NCBI GenBank assembly: GCA_022592435.1
Contig: JABYQS010000131.1
Location: forward strand, 43,428 to 107,427
DNA: 64,000 nucleotides
From: Cerioporus squamosus
Taxonomy: Eukaryota > Basidiomycota > Agaricomycetes > Polyporales > Polyporaceae
Direction of reading: 5' to 3'
A program made the translations under genes and the position numbers. Shown here one piece after another: positions 24,101 through 35,800 of this stretch; within the stretch, counting starts at the first letter, position 1; each line of letters starts with the position of its first letter. The notes under the pieces were generated by a model. That model did no database searches, had not been told where the DNA came from, and saw only the letters and a list, made by a program, of their open reading frames with translations.

Positions 24101-26599
24101 TGCGTCGTACGGGGACGTCCCCGCAGTCGACGTGCCAGACTTGTCCGAGATGTCGTGCCACGGCACGCTGTCGGGATCGAGACCGCTGAAAAACCCATAC
24201 AGCCGGTCCTTGGTGTGGTCCTCGTCCCACGTATGGTAGCTCGAGCCCGCCGATTCGAGTGACGACCGCGACGAGTTCGCAATGGGCGAGAAGAGGAGCG
24301 CGTTCGGCGGCGTGAAGGAGAACGTGTTCGAATTGTGGTGCTGCTGCTGCTGCGTCTGCTTGGACGACCGCCGACTAGCACTGCGTCCCTCGTCGCTGGG
24401 GTTAGCGCCACTCACGTCAGTAAACGTCGGCGACGTCGGGGAGCGTGTGCCGTTGTGGGTCGGCGTGGGTGAACGGAGCGGGTTCGCGCCCTGGATGGGT
24501 GAGCCGAGCTCCATACCAGACATCGCGGAGGGCGGGCGGTACTCTGACATGCCGATGACGGAGCCATTGCCGGTATCAACCCACGGTGAGTCTGGGAGTG
24601 CGGGCGACTTGAGGGACCGGCTCGTGGACTTAGCCCGCTCGAGAACGTCGGCGGATTGGTCGTTGATGCTCGTCGTGCTGCCGCCCCGACTATGTGTGAC
24701 GACACTCCCATTGCGGCCGTGTGCCTTCTGCGGAGTACCATCCGGGCTACTAGGCATGTTCCAAGTCACGTTCGACGGGGTGGAGGGGCGTGAGGAGGGA
24801 CTAGTGAGTGGCTGGTATGCGGGGCCGGAGAGAGGAGAGATGGGGCGTCGTCGTCCTAGGACAGGTGATTCCGCGGTTTCCGAGGTCGGCGAAGTTGGTT
24901 TGTTCCCATTTCTTTGGCGCTCTTCGGGTGTGTAGCGACCATTCATCGAACGGTTGAAGAAAAGGGGAGGGGTGGAAGCGGCGGGTGATATTGGTCGGCT
25001 AGTCTGGTATGAAGAGGACGCACTCGAGTTGCTTCGGTACATGCTGGACGTGATCTGGGATATCAAAGGGGTGCCTTGGGTATTTATGCCGGGAAGACGA
25101 GGCGAAGTCGCACGCGGCGTAGCGGACGGTGTGAGATCCTCCGTGTCGAAGGAGGTCTCCCGAGGCGTCATTGGGCGTGGCATGCCTGGGATGTAACCAG
25201 GCAGACGAGGGGTCGGGGACGTTGTGCGGGAAGCGGGATGAGGGGAATATCGCTGGCTATCATCGCTCACTACAGGATCGTCAGAAGACAGGGCGGTGCC
25301 TGGCTCGTAGTCGCCCGGAGAGGTGGCAGGCGACGAGTCGTCGAGCTCGACCTTGAGAGCCAGATGGTCGTTCAGAAGATGCATGAGGTCATCTCGAGGA
25401 GTACTCACCGTAGTGTTTATGCCTGATAGCGAGCCATTCACCGCGCTTGGGGGAACGTGGGCGATGGGCGACCGCTCCATGACAATCTCATCATCTCCTT
25501 CTTCCTCCAACTCCCTGATCGCCTGGTCAAGAGCCAACGAGGCCCTCCGCACCCCTTCCGCAGACAACACCTTGGACAGCCTCTTGGTCAATGAACTCGA
25601 GTAATCCGACTGCTGGTCTCCAAGAATAGACCGTGAACTGCGATCCTGGGAGAGTGTACTCGCATTGCCCGGACTGGATGGTGCAGATCCCGAGAACGTG
25701 TACATGCTGCCCTCTGGTGTCGTCGGCCGTAGGCTCTGGTTGTCGGAGTACATGGACGTGCTGTTCTCCTGCCTTGCACTGCTCTCCACCGTGCTCATAC
25801 TCGCGTTCGAGTCTGACTGCGCGATTGGGGTTGCACCGCGGCCACCGCGACGCGGGTTTGCGGTGCGCAGGAAGTACGCCTGGTCGCGGAACTTCCCAGA
25901 GCCGAACAAGTTATTGCTCATCCGCCTGCTTGTCTGGGAGCCCTTCGCGGACGACAGGGAAGCGATGGAAGGGGCGCCGTGGAGGGGAGGATTCGTTACG
26001 GAGTTAGAAGAGCGCACCGACTGTCGGATGGGGTCCGCATCATCATCCTCCGCCTCAGCACCGGATGCCCGAGCCTCGCTCTCGTCATACGCGCTCTGCT
26101 GCTGTTGCTGTTTGCCTCGGGAGCGACTCTTGGTATGGAACCTCCCAAGCGCCTCTAGGATCATATCCTCTTCCTCCTCCGTGACCAGACTCTGGGAACC
26201 ACGCGCGCGCTGCTCTGCAAGCTTGCTCTTCAGCTCATCGAGCCCAATAGGCTCGCCGGACGAATTTCGAAGCACGCTGAAGCGTCGGGTGAGGCTATAC
26301 CAATGGCGCATCGGACACGGCGTGAGCGGGAATAGACTCGCGGGAAGAAGAAGCGGAACGCACTCTGGCAATATGAGCGACGTGCGGAAGTCGCTCGCTG
26401 GGGGCAAGGAGGGCAGGAGGTCGTGCGTGTCTTTGCTGACGGAGACTGTTGCTTCAATGCCCAGGGGACGCCTTGCGTCTGATCTTTTGCTGGGAGGGCG
26501 CAAAACACGAGTGGGCGAGGGATGGAGATAGGATGGAGAAGGTCTGAGAGCTGTGGTCTAAGGAAGAGCTCGGGGACATGCTTACCGGAAGCGATGCAT
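21128..26599 (-). CDS. Large Ser/Pro-rich disordered protein, 1687 residues
   Basis: Seven exons (26599-26586, 26489-26364, 26294-23912, 23854-21897, 21829-21692, 21629-21416, 21358-21128) join in phase. The first is a 14-nt microexon giving MHRFRKRSD, followed by THDLLPSLPPASDFRTSLIL and LTRRFSVLRNSSGEPIGLDE. Most of the chain is low-complexity Ser/Pro/Thr/Gln with SPxx and RxxS sites typical of phosphorylated scaffolds, with a PQPQ tract at the 5' end of exon 4. The last 200 residues look folded or conserved: YDMYSGDN, GETIWSIVNGLRDDDGESFY, RASFYSEYS, KVFFSSSQQIGRLIENLSRG and VEERLEQMLGSMG. I recall similar fungal proteins of unknown function but cannot name the family. A cortical or polarity scaffold would fit the composition but is speculation. 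Confidence 0.75.
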
Positions 26600-27112
26600 G
26601 ACAATTGTCTACGCAGGAGGGTCCCTCGATTCGATAGCCTCGTTGCGAACACGTTGGGTGGGCGTGATTCGGGAAAACGGCGATCTGACGTTTCGCGTAT
26701 TCAGTGCGGGGATGACGGGCGGGGAGAGAGCGTGAGCGTGGGCGAAGGAGATATCGGCAAGAACAAGCAGGGCGCGAGAATAATAGAGCGAATGGATCAG
26801 ATTATCAGAATATGCGAGCTGAAAGATGGACTGTGCTGGCCGTAGCAGAGGCAGTCGAGGATGGGGGAAGGAGTGAGCAACGTGTAGGACACGAGTTGGA
26901 GGTGCGCAGCCAAATCAGGACGTCCTTCTTCCCTGCCGGCCTTAACGGATGCCTTGAAGTTGCCGCAACAAGACAACAGCGGCCGGGTGTCGTGTAACAA
27001 GAACAGCAGAGCACGGGGTGTCCGCGAGCAAGAGAAACAAGAAGAGAGCGCAGACAAGGACCGCAAGCTTGCAACCTGCTCTGTGGCAGCGGCGTCAGGA
27101 ACGCAGTCTCGC
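26600..27112. promoter_or_regulatory. Upstream region of the 1687-residue gene
   Basis: About 510 bases between the start codon of the large minus-strand gene and a transposon-like insertion. It should hold its promoter and 5' UTR. No TATA box was recognised. Confidence 0.4.
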
Positions 27113-27120
27113 CCTTTTCG

Positions 27121-27757
27121 AGGACCCCCGACAATAGCGCCAACAGGCCTCATACACAATCCGGACAAAATCGCCGGCAGATGGGGGCCTATGCCTAATA
27201 AAATCCGGACAAAATGGCTCAAAATCGGAGGAACGTCCGATACGAGAATCCGGACATATGGGCCGGCAGGTCTCGGAGGCCCGATACAAGCTGGGCGTCA
27301 AGGGCTCCGGGGACTTACTCTAGCTTACCCTGATGAGCTACTCTTGCTTATCCTCCCCTTTCATCGGAGTAAGTAGCAGCTTCTAAGTCGACATTATACT
27401 GCCGGCCCGTCAGCAAGCACCACGACCTGTGAGAACGCTTTTTGTACGACCGGTTCTGCACCCCAAAATCAGCCACATGCGCACTGGGGACGTGTCCAGG
27501 ACTGCCCTAGCTTTCCGGGTCTGCACCATGGCCCGTAGGGAGCCCAGAGAGACGTTCTGAGTGGTTTGGAGCCGAAAAACGCGATTTTAAGGCCCATATG
27601 AGGCCTGATAGAAAGTCCGGACAAATCGGCGGTCGAACGCCGGATGCCTGATAAAATCCGGACATTTGGGCCTCCAGAGAAGGCCCGATACTCCGGACAA
27701 AATGGGCAGATTTCAGCCGGTTTGTATGAGGCATTTAGCACCATTGTCGGGGGTCCT
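27121..27757. mobile_element. Non-autonomous hAT-like DNA transposon with 8-bp target duplication
   Basis: The ends are perfect 15-base inverted repeats, AGGACCCCCGACAAT at 27121-27135 and its reverse complement at 27743-27757, with similarity reaching about 35 bases (a shared GCCTCATACA follows). The element is flanked on both sides by CCTTTTCG (27113-27120 and 27758-27765), an 8-bp target-site duplication, which is the length made by hAT transposases. The interior (637 bp total) has several subterminal copies of TCCGGACAAAAT-like motifs in opposite orientation at the two ends, a usual hAT feature for transposase binding. No transposase frame is present, so it would be mobilised in trans. 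Superfamily assignment rests on duplication length and subterminal repeats. Confidence 0.82.
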
Positions 27758-27765
27758 CCTTTTCG

Positions 27766-29031
27766 CCGGCGAACAGTTTGATCCAGCGCTAACCGCCCCA
27801 GATGTCGTCAACAGTTTCCGGGGTCCTCCTCCGCTCAATCCCAGCTCGACAGGAACCATCCCTTCTCCTTGTTCTACTTATCACCGAACTTTGACTGTTC
27901 ACCACTGCCCGCAGCCTCGCCATCTGCCACGAAGTTTAGAAACCGCGAGCTTCAGCCTCAATTGCCTCTGGTCAGCGGGTAACCAGCGCCACACATTCGC
28001 GGGGTCCCACTACTGATCTTCGATCGGTAGTTTTAGTACCATACATATATGGCAACTGTAGTAGTTGACAAACCACCCCGTATTGTACAGTACCTGTCTG
28101 TGTAGAATTGACCCAAGACCTCTTGTCATGTACGTACCTATTCACATTGTGCCTTCCGACGGCTGACAAGGCCTCGGTGGTAAGATACTGTAGATCCAGG
28201 ACAGGTTGCTCCTCGCTCCCGCCAGGCGCATGATGATCGCGGGCGTAAGTGTTCGGTCAGCTAGTGTATCCCGCTTGACGTAAATGTCCGCCGATCCGAT
28301 GGAGAACCTGTCACTCATTCATCCTCAAGGTTGACCTCTTTCTAGCCGTGCGACACTCCGCCTTGACTCAATAGTGAGCTACATATTTACCTCACACCTC
28401 CCCGAATCGCCGCATTCACGTGGTTAGCTACGCTCCCCGGTCTGCATCTCCCGGAGTATCGTGGCAGTAGCATGGATTCAGTCTTGAGTCCAGACTTATA
28501 TCTTGCCGTCAACGGACCCTTGCTGGTACAGTGTTGATGAGGTGTACACCATGCTCCCACCCCACTTCACAAACGCGAGCGCTACCCTTCCCGCGAAGTC
28601 GGGGTGGATCGTAACGAGCCGTGCGTATGTCTCGCGAGACCGTTCCATACTTGTAAGAGTCTGGACCACATGTACTGCTTAGTCGAGACGCTAGTCCTAG
28701 GCCATGACGATCCCGCGAGGCTTCTTAGGCACATCCGATCGCGATGTCATCCCGTTGAGGACACAACCCCAGGCCGTGGATGCGGCGGGGCTGCGAAGCG
28801 GGGTGAGATGAGGTCGTCGCCAATCTTGTAGCCGGAGCCTGCCAGTGCCCGAGTACGGCGTTTGCATACTAAGAACAGTCTGCTATCCGCCCACCACGGG
28901 CATACAAACCAGCTCAGCGTGGGATATTCTCGATGCACATAGGAGTACGCTGGAAGCTTGGACATGGATCTTATACAGTTATTTCCCACCAGTACAACGA
29001 GCTGTCCTGGTATGAATACTGGCACCGCGCT
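27766..29031. other. Intergenic, no gene seen
   Basis: About 1.27 kb between the hAT-like element and the stop of the E2 gene. Only short frames without pattern were found. Confidence 0.45.
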
Positions 29032-30057
29032 TCACTGCTGCGCATACCTGCAACAAAAGATCGTAATGGTTAGCGTGACAACATCCCGAAGCTCACCAGT
29101 AAGAAACGTACTTCTTGGTCCATTCCTTGGCCGTCGCGAGGAACTTCGCTTCGTCGTTCTTCATCAGCTGCTCGCAGAATGTGAGCACCAACTCGCAAGG
29201 ATCGTTCAAGAGACGCAGCTTACCGCCGCGATGTCTGGCTCGAACGGATCGTCAGGGCTGGGGTTGTTCAGCTTCTCCTGGATGGTGGACAGGACTGCAC
29301 GCGGATCAGCAACTCGCTCCGCACGAGTCACGCCGTCAGCTGAGGCCTTCACTTACCAGATGATAGCGTCACGGTGGGTTTCCACTGAATCAGCACGTCA
29401 GCCCGATAGCCACATGCGTCCGGCGCGAAAGGCGGAGTTGGGGGGAGCGGAACGTGGCGCGCACGAGTTACTCACTTGATCACGTAGGACAGGAACACAG
29501 ATGTGGCCCTCCTCATTGATACCGGGGTGGTAGATCTTGGTAGTAAAGGTGACCTAATAGCTCCAGTAAGCACAACAAGTGCATCATCCCCGAGGAGCGC
29601 AGCGTGTAGAGCATGGAGTAGGGAGGACATACGGATGGCGGCTTGAAGGGGAAGTTCTCGGGCAGCGTAAGGGTAAAGTGGAACGTTCCTCCTTTGTACG
29701 GACTGTTCGACTACAGTGACTGTGGTTCAGACCCAACAGTTACATCACGCTAGGATTCCAAGGATGACTTACTGCAGCCTTGATCGCGCACTTCCACTGG
29801 AACAGATTATCCTCCAAAGGTTCCACGGTCAAGCCCTGATCCTTCATCAGACGCGCTCCAGTGCATGACAGACAAGCCTCACATCGAGAGGGTTGTTATT
29901 GATATCCTTCAGCTCCTACACCAACACGACCCTGTTAGTACTGTGGCTGAGGATGCCCTTATGGGCTACTCCGGTGATACCTTCTGGATTCGACTACAAG
30001 AGGATTAGCACACGACCTCATCAATGCAGTTGCTTGCACGTACCGCAAGGCAGTCAT
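29032..30057 (-). CDS. Ubiquitin-conjugating enzyme E2, UBE2L3/UbcH7-like
   Basis: About nine small exons on the minus strand give roughly 155 residues: MTALRRIQKELKDINNNPLD, GLTVEPLEDNLFQWKCAIKA, SPYKGGTFHFTLTLPENFPF, KIYHPGINEEGHICVPVLRD, QWKPTVTLSSVLSTIQEKLN, NPSPDDPFEPDIAA and a helix ending EWTKKY. The catalytic cysteine falls at residue 86, the same number as in human UbcH7. The usual His-Pro-Asn triad is His-Pro-Gly here. E2s pass ubiquitin to E3s; UbcH7-type enzymes favour cysteine-relay E3s (HECT, RBR). The first three exons are tiny (14, 13 and 33 nt). The C-terminal exon junction is uncertain; I chose the strong donor GTGAGC, giving an end of KKYVSYWYAQQ. Confidence 0.88.
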
Positions 30058-30614
30058 GGCTGGCGGCAGAACGCGGTATATGCAAGTAGGAGAAGAGTAG
30101 CGAGTGGCGGAGTGAGAGTTGCAGGGAGAGGAGAGGCCCGAGGCGATCGGGCCGTGCAGCCACCCGCGCGTCAACGCGTCACGCGTCGGCGCTTCCGACC
30201 CTGCATTCTCTTCGTCTCGCGTGCCTCGGCAGCACACCCATTCCTTGTCCTCTCACCGCCTCCACTCCTGCGCACGACCCCCTTCCGTGGCCTAGAGACG
30301 TTCCTAGCACTTCTCACTCTCCTCCCAGTCGCGGCTCGTAACCACTCGCAGATAACCACCTCGACACGTCCGCTGTCCCAATCCACCTGAGTTCCATTCA
30401 ATCGAATACATACCGTGTGCACGGAATCCATCTGTACTCCGCCGTTGACTTGTGAGTGAATTGCAGTAATTGACAACTGTCTCGCCAACAGGCGGTTTGA
30501 CAAGGCTCGCTATGGAGATCGCATCCCGCGAAGCATCCCCTCCCGCAACCGCCACCCCTCCGCCCGTCCCCGTCCAGCCACACCACCACCCCCAGCCCAA
30601 TCGCAAACGCAAAC
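30058..30614. promoter_or_regulatory. Divergent promoter region between E2 and ASH2 genes
   Basis: 557 bases separate the two start codons. The right third also contains a short open frame 30512-30655 (ATG; basic, His/Pro-rich, PNRKRKHAAIAHAA) that may be a 5' coding part of ASH2 or a UTR. No TATA box recognised. Confidence 0.4.
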
Positions 30615-32561
30615 ATGCAGCAATCGCACACGCAGCTGCTTCCCCGCTCCTCTGACCCCGGTGCAACCCCAGCGCCAGAAAACCTCGTCCTCAGCCACCG
30701 CCATGCCGACCTCGCCTCCCGACCCCGCCTGACGATCTCGCGGCACCCGCAGTTCGTGCCGCTCGCACCTGGGTCCAAGTTTTACACCACGGAGCCCCTC
30801 TTCAACCGCATGAACTTCAGGTACATGCCTGCTGGCGTCTGTCCGCCTGAAAGTGCAGCCCCCTTCCGGACAATCGAGTCCAAACCACCTATGTTCCGCA
30901 TCTCCTGGGAAGACCGCAGTCCATTCATACATGTTACCCCAGACGGGCTGGGGCTGCAAGGCGAGAAAGGTTTCCGAAGCGCACGGTGCAACGCGCCCAT
31001 GCGCGAGGGGAGGTGGTACATGGAGGTGAAGATCGACCTCGGGGCGGGCGACAGAGCCCCCGGACTGAAGCGCAAAGAGGGGAGCCACGTCCGTCTAGGC
31101 TGGGCACGGCGCGAGGCTCCCTTGAACGCGCCAGCAGGGTACGACGGCTATAGCTACGCGATGCGCGACAAAACCGGAGAGAAGGTGCACCTCTCGCGCC
31201 CGCGGCCGTACGGGCGCCCGTTCAAGACCGGGGACGTCGTCGGTATGTACATCTGCCTGCCCCCGCGCCGCAAGCCGGACAAGCGCGACCCGTACGACCC
31301 CGCGCAGATCAAGCGCGAGCGGATCGCGATCGAGTTCAAGGGCCAGGAGTACTTTGAGTCGCTCGAGTACGCGCAGTCGAAGGAGATGATCGCGCTCATG
31401 GACGCGAGCGACCGCGCGAAGGCGACGGACACGAAGTCCCTTCCGTCGTCGACCAAGAAGAGCGCGACGGTCAAGAACCTGCCTTCGACGGGGCGGCGCG
31501 GGAAGGGCGGCGTGCCCGAGACGACAGCCATGCGCCCGGTCCCGACGCTGGGCCCTGAGTCGTACATCGCGTTCTTCGTCAATGGGGAATGTCAGGGTAT
31601 CGCGTTCCAGGACCTGTACGACTTCCTCCCGCTGCGCACGCCGCCAAGCAAGTCGGAACAGAAGAAGCGCGCGAACAGGGAGGGCCTGCGAGAGCACAAG
31701 GAGAACCCGTTTGACGACGGGACACTCGGCTACTACCCGTTCATCTCCCTCTTCAATGGGGCGCAGGTGTACATCAACCCCGGCCCCGACTTCGACTTCC
31801 CGCCGCCCCCAGACATAGACACCGTTGTGGCGAACCCGGGCGCGGACATCAAGCCCCAGCCAGACAGCAAGCGGACGTGGCGCCCGGCATGCGAGCGGTA
31901 TCCGCAGTTCATGCAGGAGCAATGGGCGTTGGACGAGCAGGAGGAGATCGAGGCACGGAAGAACCTAGTGAGTCCCGTCAGCTTCTCAGCACCGTCGCAA
32001 CCGCCCCTGATACCCCCGACTGCAGCCAGCCCTGCAGGCAGAATGGGCGAAGCAGGAGAAGGCAGAGGAGGAGAAGACGAAGCGCAAAGTGCAGGCCACC
32101 GCACGGCGCGAACGCAAGGTCGCACAGAAGGCGCAGGAGACGGGCTCGCACAAGCGCGCGAAGACCGCCCCCGAGCACGCGTGGTCGCCCGCTCCCACCC
32201 CCGCCCCTGCGCTGGGCTCGGCCGCCCCCCGTGCGGAGTCATCCGCGAGCCTGGGGGAGTGCTACGCCCCGCCGATGATCATCCCCAGCAGCGCGAGCGC
32301 GCCGAACATCCGAGAGCTGGCCACCCCGGAGCTGCGTGAGGGAGCGAGCGGATACCGTCGCCGGCGCCGACCGTTGCGTCCAGCATTGATGCGCAGATTG
32401 CTGGCCTGGCGGGGTACGGGGACACGAGCGCGTACAACACGGACGACGATGCGGACTTGGTTCCTCATGATGCTGGCGTGGAGACGGATGGGGACGTTGA
32501 GCTTGCAGAAGTGGACCCTATAGAGGACGCTGTGTCGTACACTTATGGCGTGCGGCGTTAG
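30615..32561 (+). CDS. BRE2: ASH2/Bre2-like SPRY subunit of the COMPASS H3K4 methyltransferase
   Basis: Exon 1 (30615-31967) encodes a SPRY domain: FNRMNFRYMPAG, ISWEDRSPFIHVTPDGLGLQ, REGRWYMEVKID, VRLGWARREAPLNAPAGYDG, YSYAMRDKTGEKVHLSRPRP, FKTGDVVGMYICLP and later YIAFFVNGECQGIAFQDLY and YYPFISLFNGAQVYINPGP. These are the ASH2 split-SPRY signatures; the protein helps activate the SET1 methyltransferase with RbBP5 and Dpy30. The intron is 31968-32025 (an alternative acceptor gives 32038). The C-terminus changes frame near 32340: the first frame ends its sensible sequence at RELATPEL, while the next frame carries IPSPAPTVASSIDAQIAGL and a well-formed acidic end finishing DAVSYTYGVRR at 32561. 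That change is either an indel or an unrecognised splice. The start is the first in-frame ATG; an upstream exon is possible. Confidence 0.88.
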
Positions 32562-32817
32562 TAGCCCATGTACAGCTTTGTAATTATGTAGATGATAGTT
32601 GGGTCTGGAACTGTGTCGTGTTGTGTGGTCAACGAGAGTCGAATGCGTATTACACGGGACGAGTAGTAAGTAGTAGATACAGTGGGGTATCAGAAAGTGG
32701 CCAGATATTATCAGTGCTCGTAGTAGCGTTGAGAATGAGAGGCGAACGAGCGGTAGGCGAGCATAAGGATAGTGTGTAAGGAGAGCAGGAAGCAGGAGAG
32801 CATGTAGCATTCGGCAC

Positions 32818-35800
32818 TCAGTTCCAGCGAGGCGGCGGAGCCCGGACGACGTATCTACTGAGGTCAATATAAGTGATAGTTCACAGCAGGCGCACGATGA
32901 CGGGGAACGCACCCAGAAGTCTGTCCATTGCCCTTTTGGATCTCGACGCGGATGTCCCAGACGAGGTCGCCCGTCTGAGGGTCCCATGTGACGCTGCACC
33001 AGTTGCGTCGGCCCATAATGTACTTGCTCCTCGGCGCAGAGCCATCAGCGTCCCGCTCGAATATGGGGATCTAGGGAATCGCCATGAGGGGACGATGTCA
33101 ACTTTGAGGTCTGATCAGATGCTCGTACCATGGCTTCGTCAGTATCCGCAGTGGTGCAGCGTTCGATGCGTCTTCGTTGCGAGTGTCGAGACCATGGTGA
33201 TGACACCGTTCGGTGGACTATAGCACCCGCACCGCATGAGTTCGCAATGCTGAATGCCTTGACAGAGCAACTTACGGTGTGTTCACGATGGCACCTGTGC
33301 GCGACGTCAGCGGGGGGCCAGGGAACCGGCGAGTGGCAGGACTTACTAGTGACAACATTGACCATATAGCGGTGGTCCTGTGGCGGAGGGATGTCTGGTC
33401 TCTTCTTCTCCTTCACTAAGGTCTTGAGCACCCCGACCGCTGCGCAGTGGACATCACCCGAAACAATGCTGACGCGCACATGCTGGCCCTTCGCATACTT
33501 CTGGAGCTCGAGAATTAACCAGTTCCGCTCTTTCTGAAGTGCAGTATCATAGGGTCAGCAATGATGGAAGTAACAGCAAGAAGACGGTCATACCTTGTGT
33601 GCTTTGGCAGTCCAATGGTCGTTCTAGCATCCATATGGTCAGCAAAATGCGGAGGCGGATAGGAATGCCACTCACCAGATCGTCAAGCAGCTCTGCGTCG
33701 GCATTGAACTTGTTGACGAACCCTGACAGGCCTAATGAACCGGCTCTCCCTAGGGCGACTAGGGGGTTGAGCTTGGAGTCCAACGCAGACTCCAGGAACA
33801 CCATCCGCGGGTAGGCCACAGGAACACCTGTGTTGAACATTGACCGTTGCTCCACATGACAGAAGGGGAAGAGTTCTAACCTGTTTGCAAACCATATGCT
33901 CGACCGTACGGGGAAGAGTGGCCAGTCGAGCGAATACCGCCTTGTACTCCTGCTGACTGCAGATCTGATCCTTCTTGCGTTCCGCTCTGCATGATAGCTG
34001 AGCAAGCATTTCCCAGCGACGGGTGTCGCTACATACCTGCAGTCAAGGAGGAGTATGTGCACCTGAGGGCCGAGCCATGTCAAGAATGAATGTGACGGGT
34101 ATGGGATGTACGGTCCGTCGCCGCCAATAATCAGAGACTTGAACGGGTGTCGACGGTCATCCTTCCCATCGACATCCACTGATTTGGGACGAAGGTGAGT
34201 GCGCTATAGACCTTGCAGTGTGCATTCGGCAGCCTACCGTTGATGAAGCATTGGAACAGGAGGAAAAAGAAGTACCCTCGGGATCCGATGCTGAAGACGA
34301 TGGCAGCAGGAAGGTGCCGCGGCAGCCGCCAAACTGTGTGAGAGTGGTTTGATCATCCGGACATTAGCTAACTCACTAGTTAAACACGGCTGAGCGCATG
34401 AGATCTTCGGGATCTACAAGGTTTGTCGTAAGTCAATGTCAATGCAACAGTGTAAGCGAAAATGAGATACTGACAACTGCCGAATCCGTCGATCTTCACG
34501 GCGGTTAGAAGAAGTGGTTAGTCAAGCTCCAAACGAGCACCCATCCCGTCAAGCTTACCAAGTCTGGGCACGTCAGGGTCAGCCAGTCACACAAGACCGC
34601 CTTATCAGAGCGTGCTCACCATGGTCATCTACGAATGGACGCCAATGTCAGCAAGATTGCTCAAAATGCATAGAAGAGATGTCGTACCAAGCATATTCAA
34701 CATCGGTCTGCGCTCCGGATCACGTCAACATCGCATACAAGAGCTTCGCATGACGGACAAGAGATCACGTACATTGTGCTGTTCGCTCGGGCAAACGCGC
34801 CGCTCCGGAACGATTGACAATAGTGATTGAAAAAGAATCGGTCGACCGCCAGCCGCATCTCGTCAGTGAGAATATAATTCTTCTTCGCCTCCGGCTTCAT
34901 TTGGGTGACCCAGTCTTGCAGTTCCGGTTCGCGGACAATACTGTCGCAGTACAGCTGGTCGCCACCACCGACAAGTGCATGAAACGGTTCCTCGGCATGA
35001 TGAGCGAGCAAGTCCATCCACACGGGGTCATAGCCGCTTTTGAATCCAGGTCCTCGGAAGTCGTCGGGGTTCACACCCGCACTAAACCCATTGCACTGAA
35101 GACAGCTCGTAAGATCGGACGACACGACACAGAACATACTGGCGTACGTACAGAATACGCGGCCCAGCGCATGTTCTGATTACGGCCCGGCACGTAGAAG
35201 GTGAGCTCGATGCCATTGTTGATGGTATAGTTGATCTTCATCTCGTGAGAGGTGAGGGGTATCTCAATCATGAACCGCCAGAACGTGAACGTCCTGCAGG
35301 GAAGACTGAACACGCCGGCGTCAGGACAAGAGCGAGGGGAACTCACCCGCCAGTACCGTAGTACACATAGAGTTCTTGCCCCTCGACGCGCCGCTGCTCG
35401 ATGTTTGCGTGGAAGCCATTGCCATTCTGTTCACCATTCGCGGTTGGGGAACCGGGCGAGACAGTTGAAAGGGGGTCGGCAGGGTGCGGCGCAAGATCAA
35501 ACGACTTCCCATGCGTGCGCGAAGATACATGACGCTTCAGCTTGCCGTTCGGCGTGAAGTTGGGATCCCAGTTGTAAGTGAAGACGGGGACGGGCTCGTA
35601 CACGGAGCCGGCATCCGCGGCTATGCGTGCGCGCGCGCTGCTCAGTGACCGCCGTGTTCCGGAACACGAGTTTCAGAGACAGAATACTCACTGACTATCA
35701 TCGCCGCGCCGCGCCATACTCCATGCTCGTCCACGGTGTCGTAGCGCAAGAGAGGCCCCGCCATAAATTGCAAATACGGGGACATGCGGGCGACACGGAG

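Noticed and set aside
28747..29025. 92-codon minus-strand frame downstream of the E2 gene
   Set aside because: Starts inside the predicted E2 3' region and has no recognisable pattern.
31095..31922. 275-codon minus-strand frame opposite ASH2
   Set aside because: Arg/Leu-rich mirror of the SPRY-coding exon with no domain.
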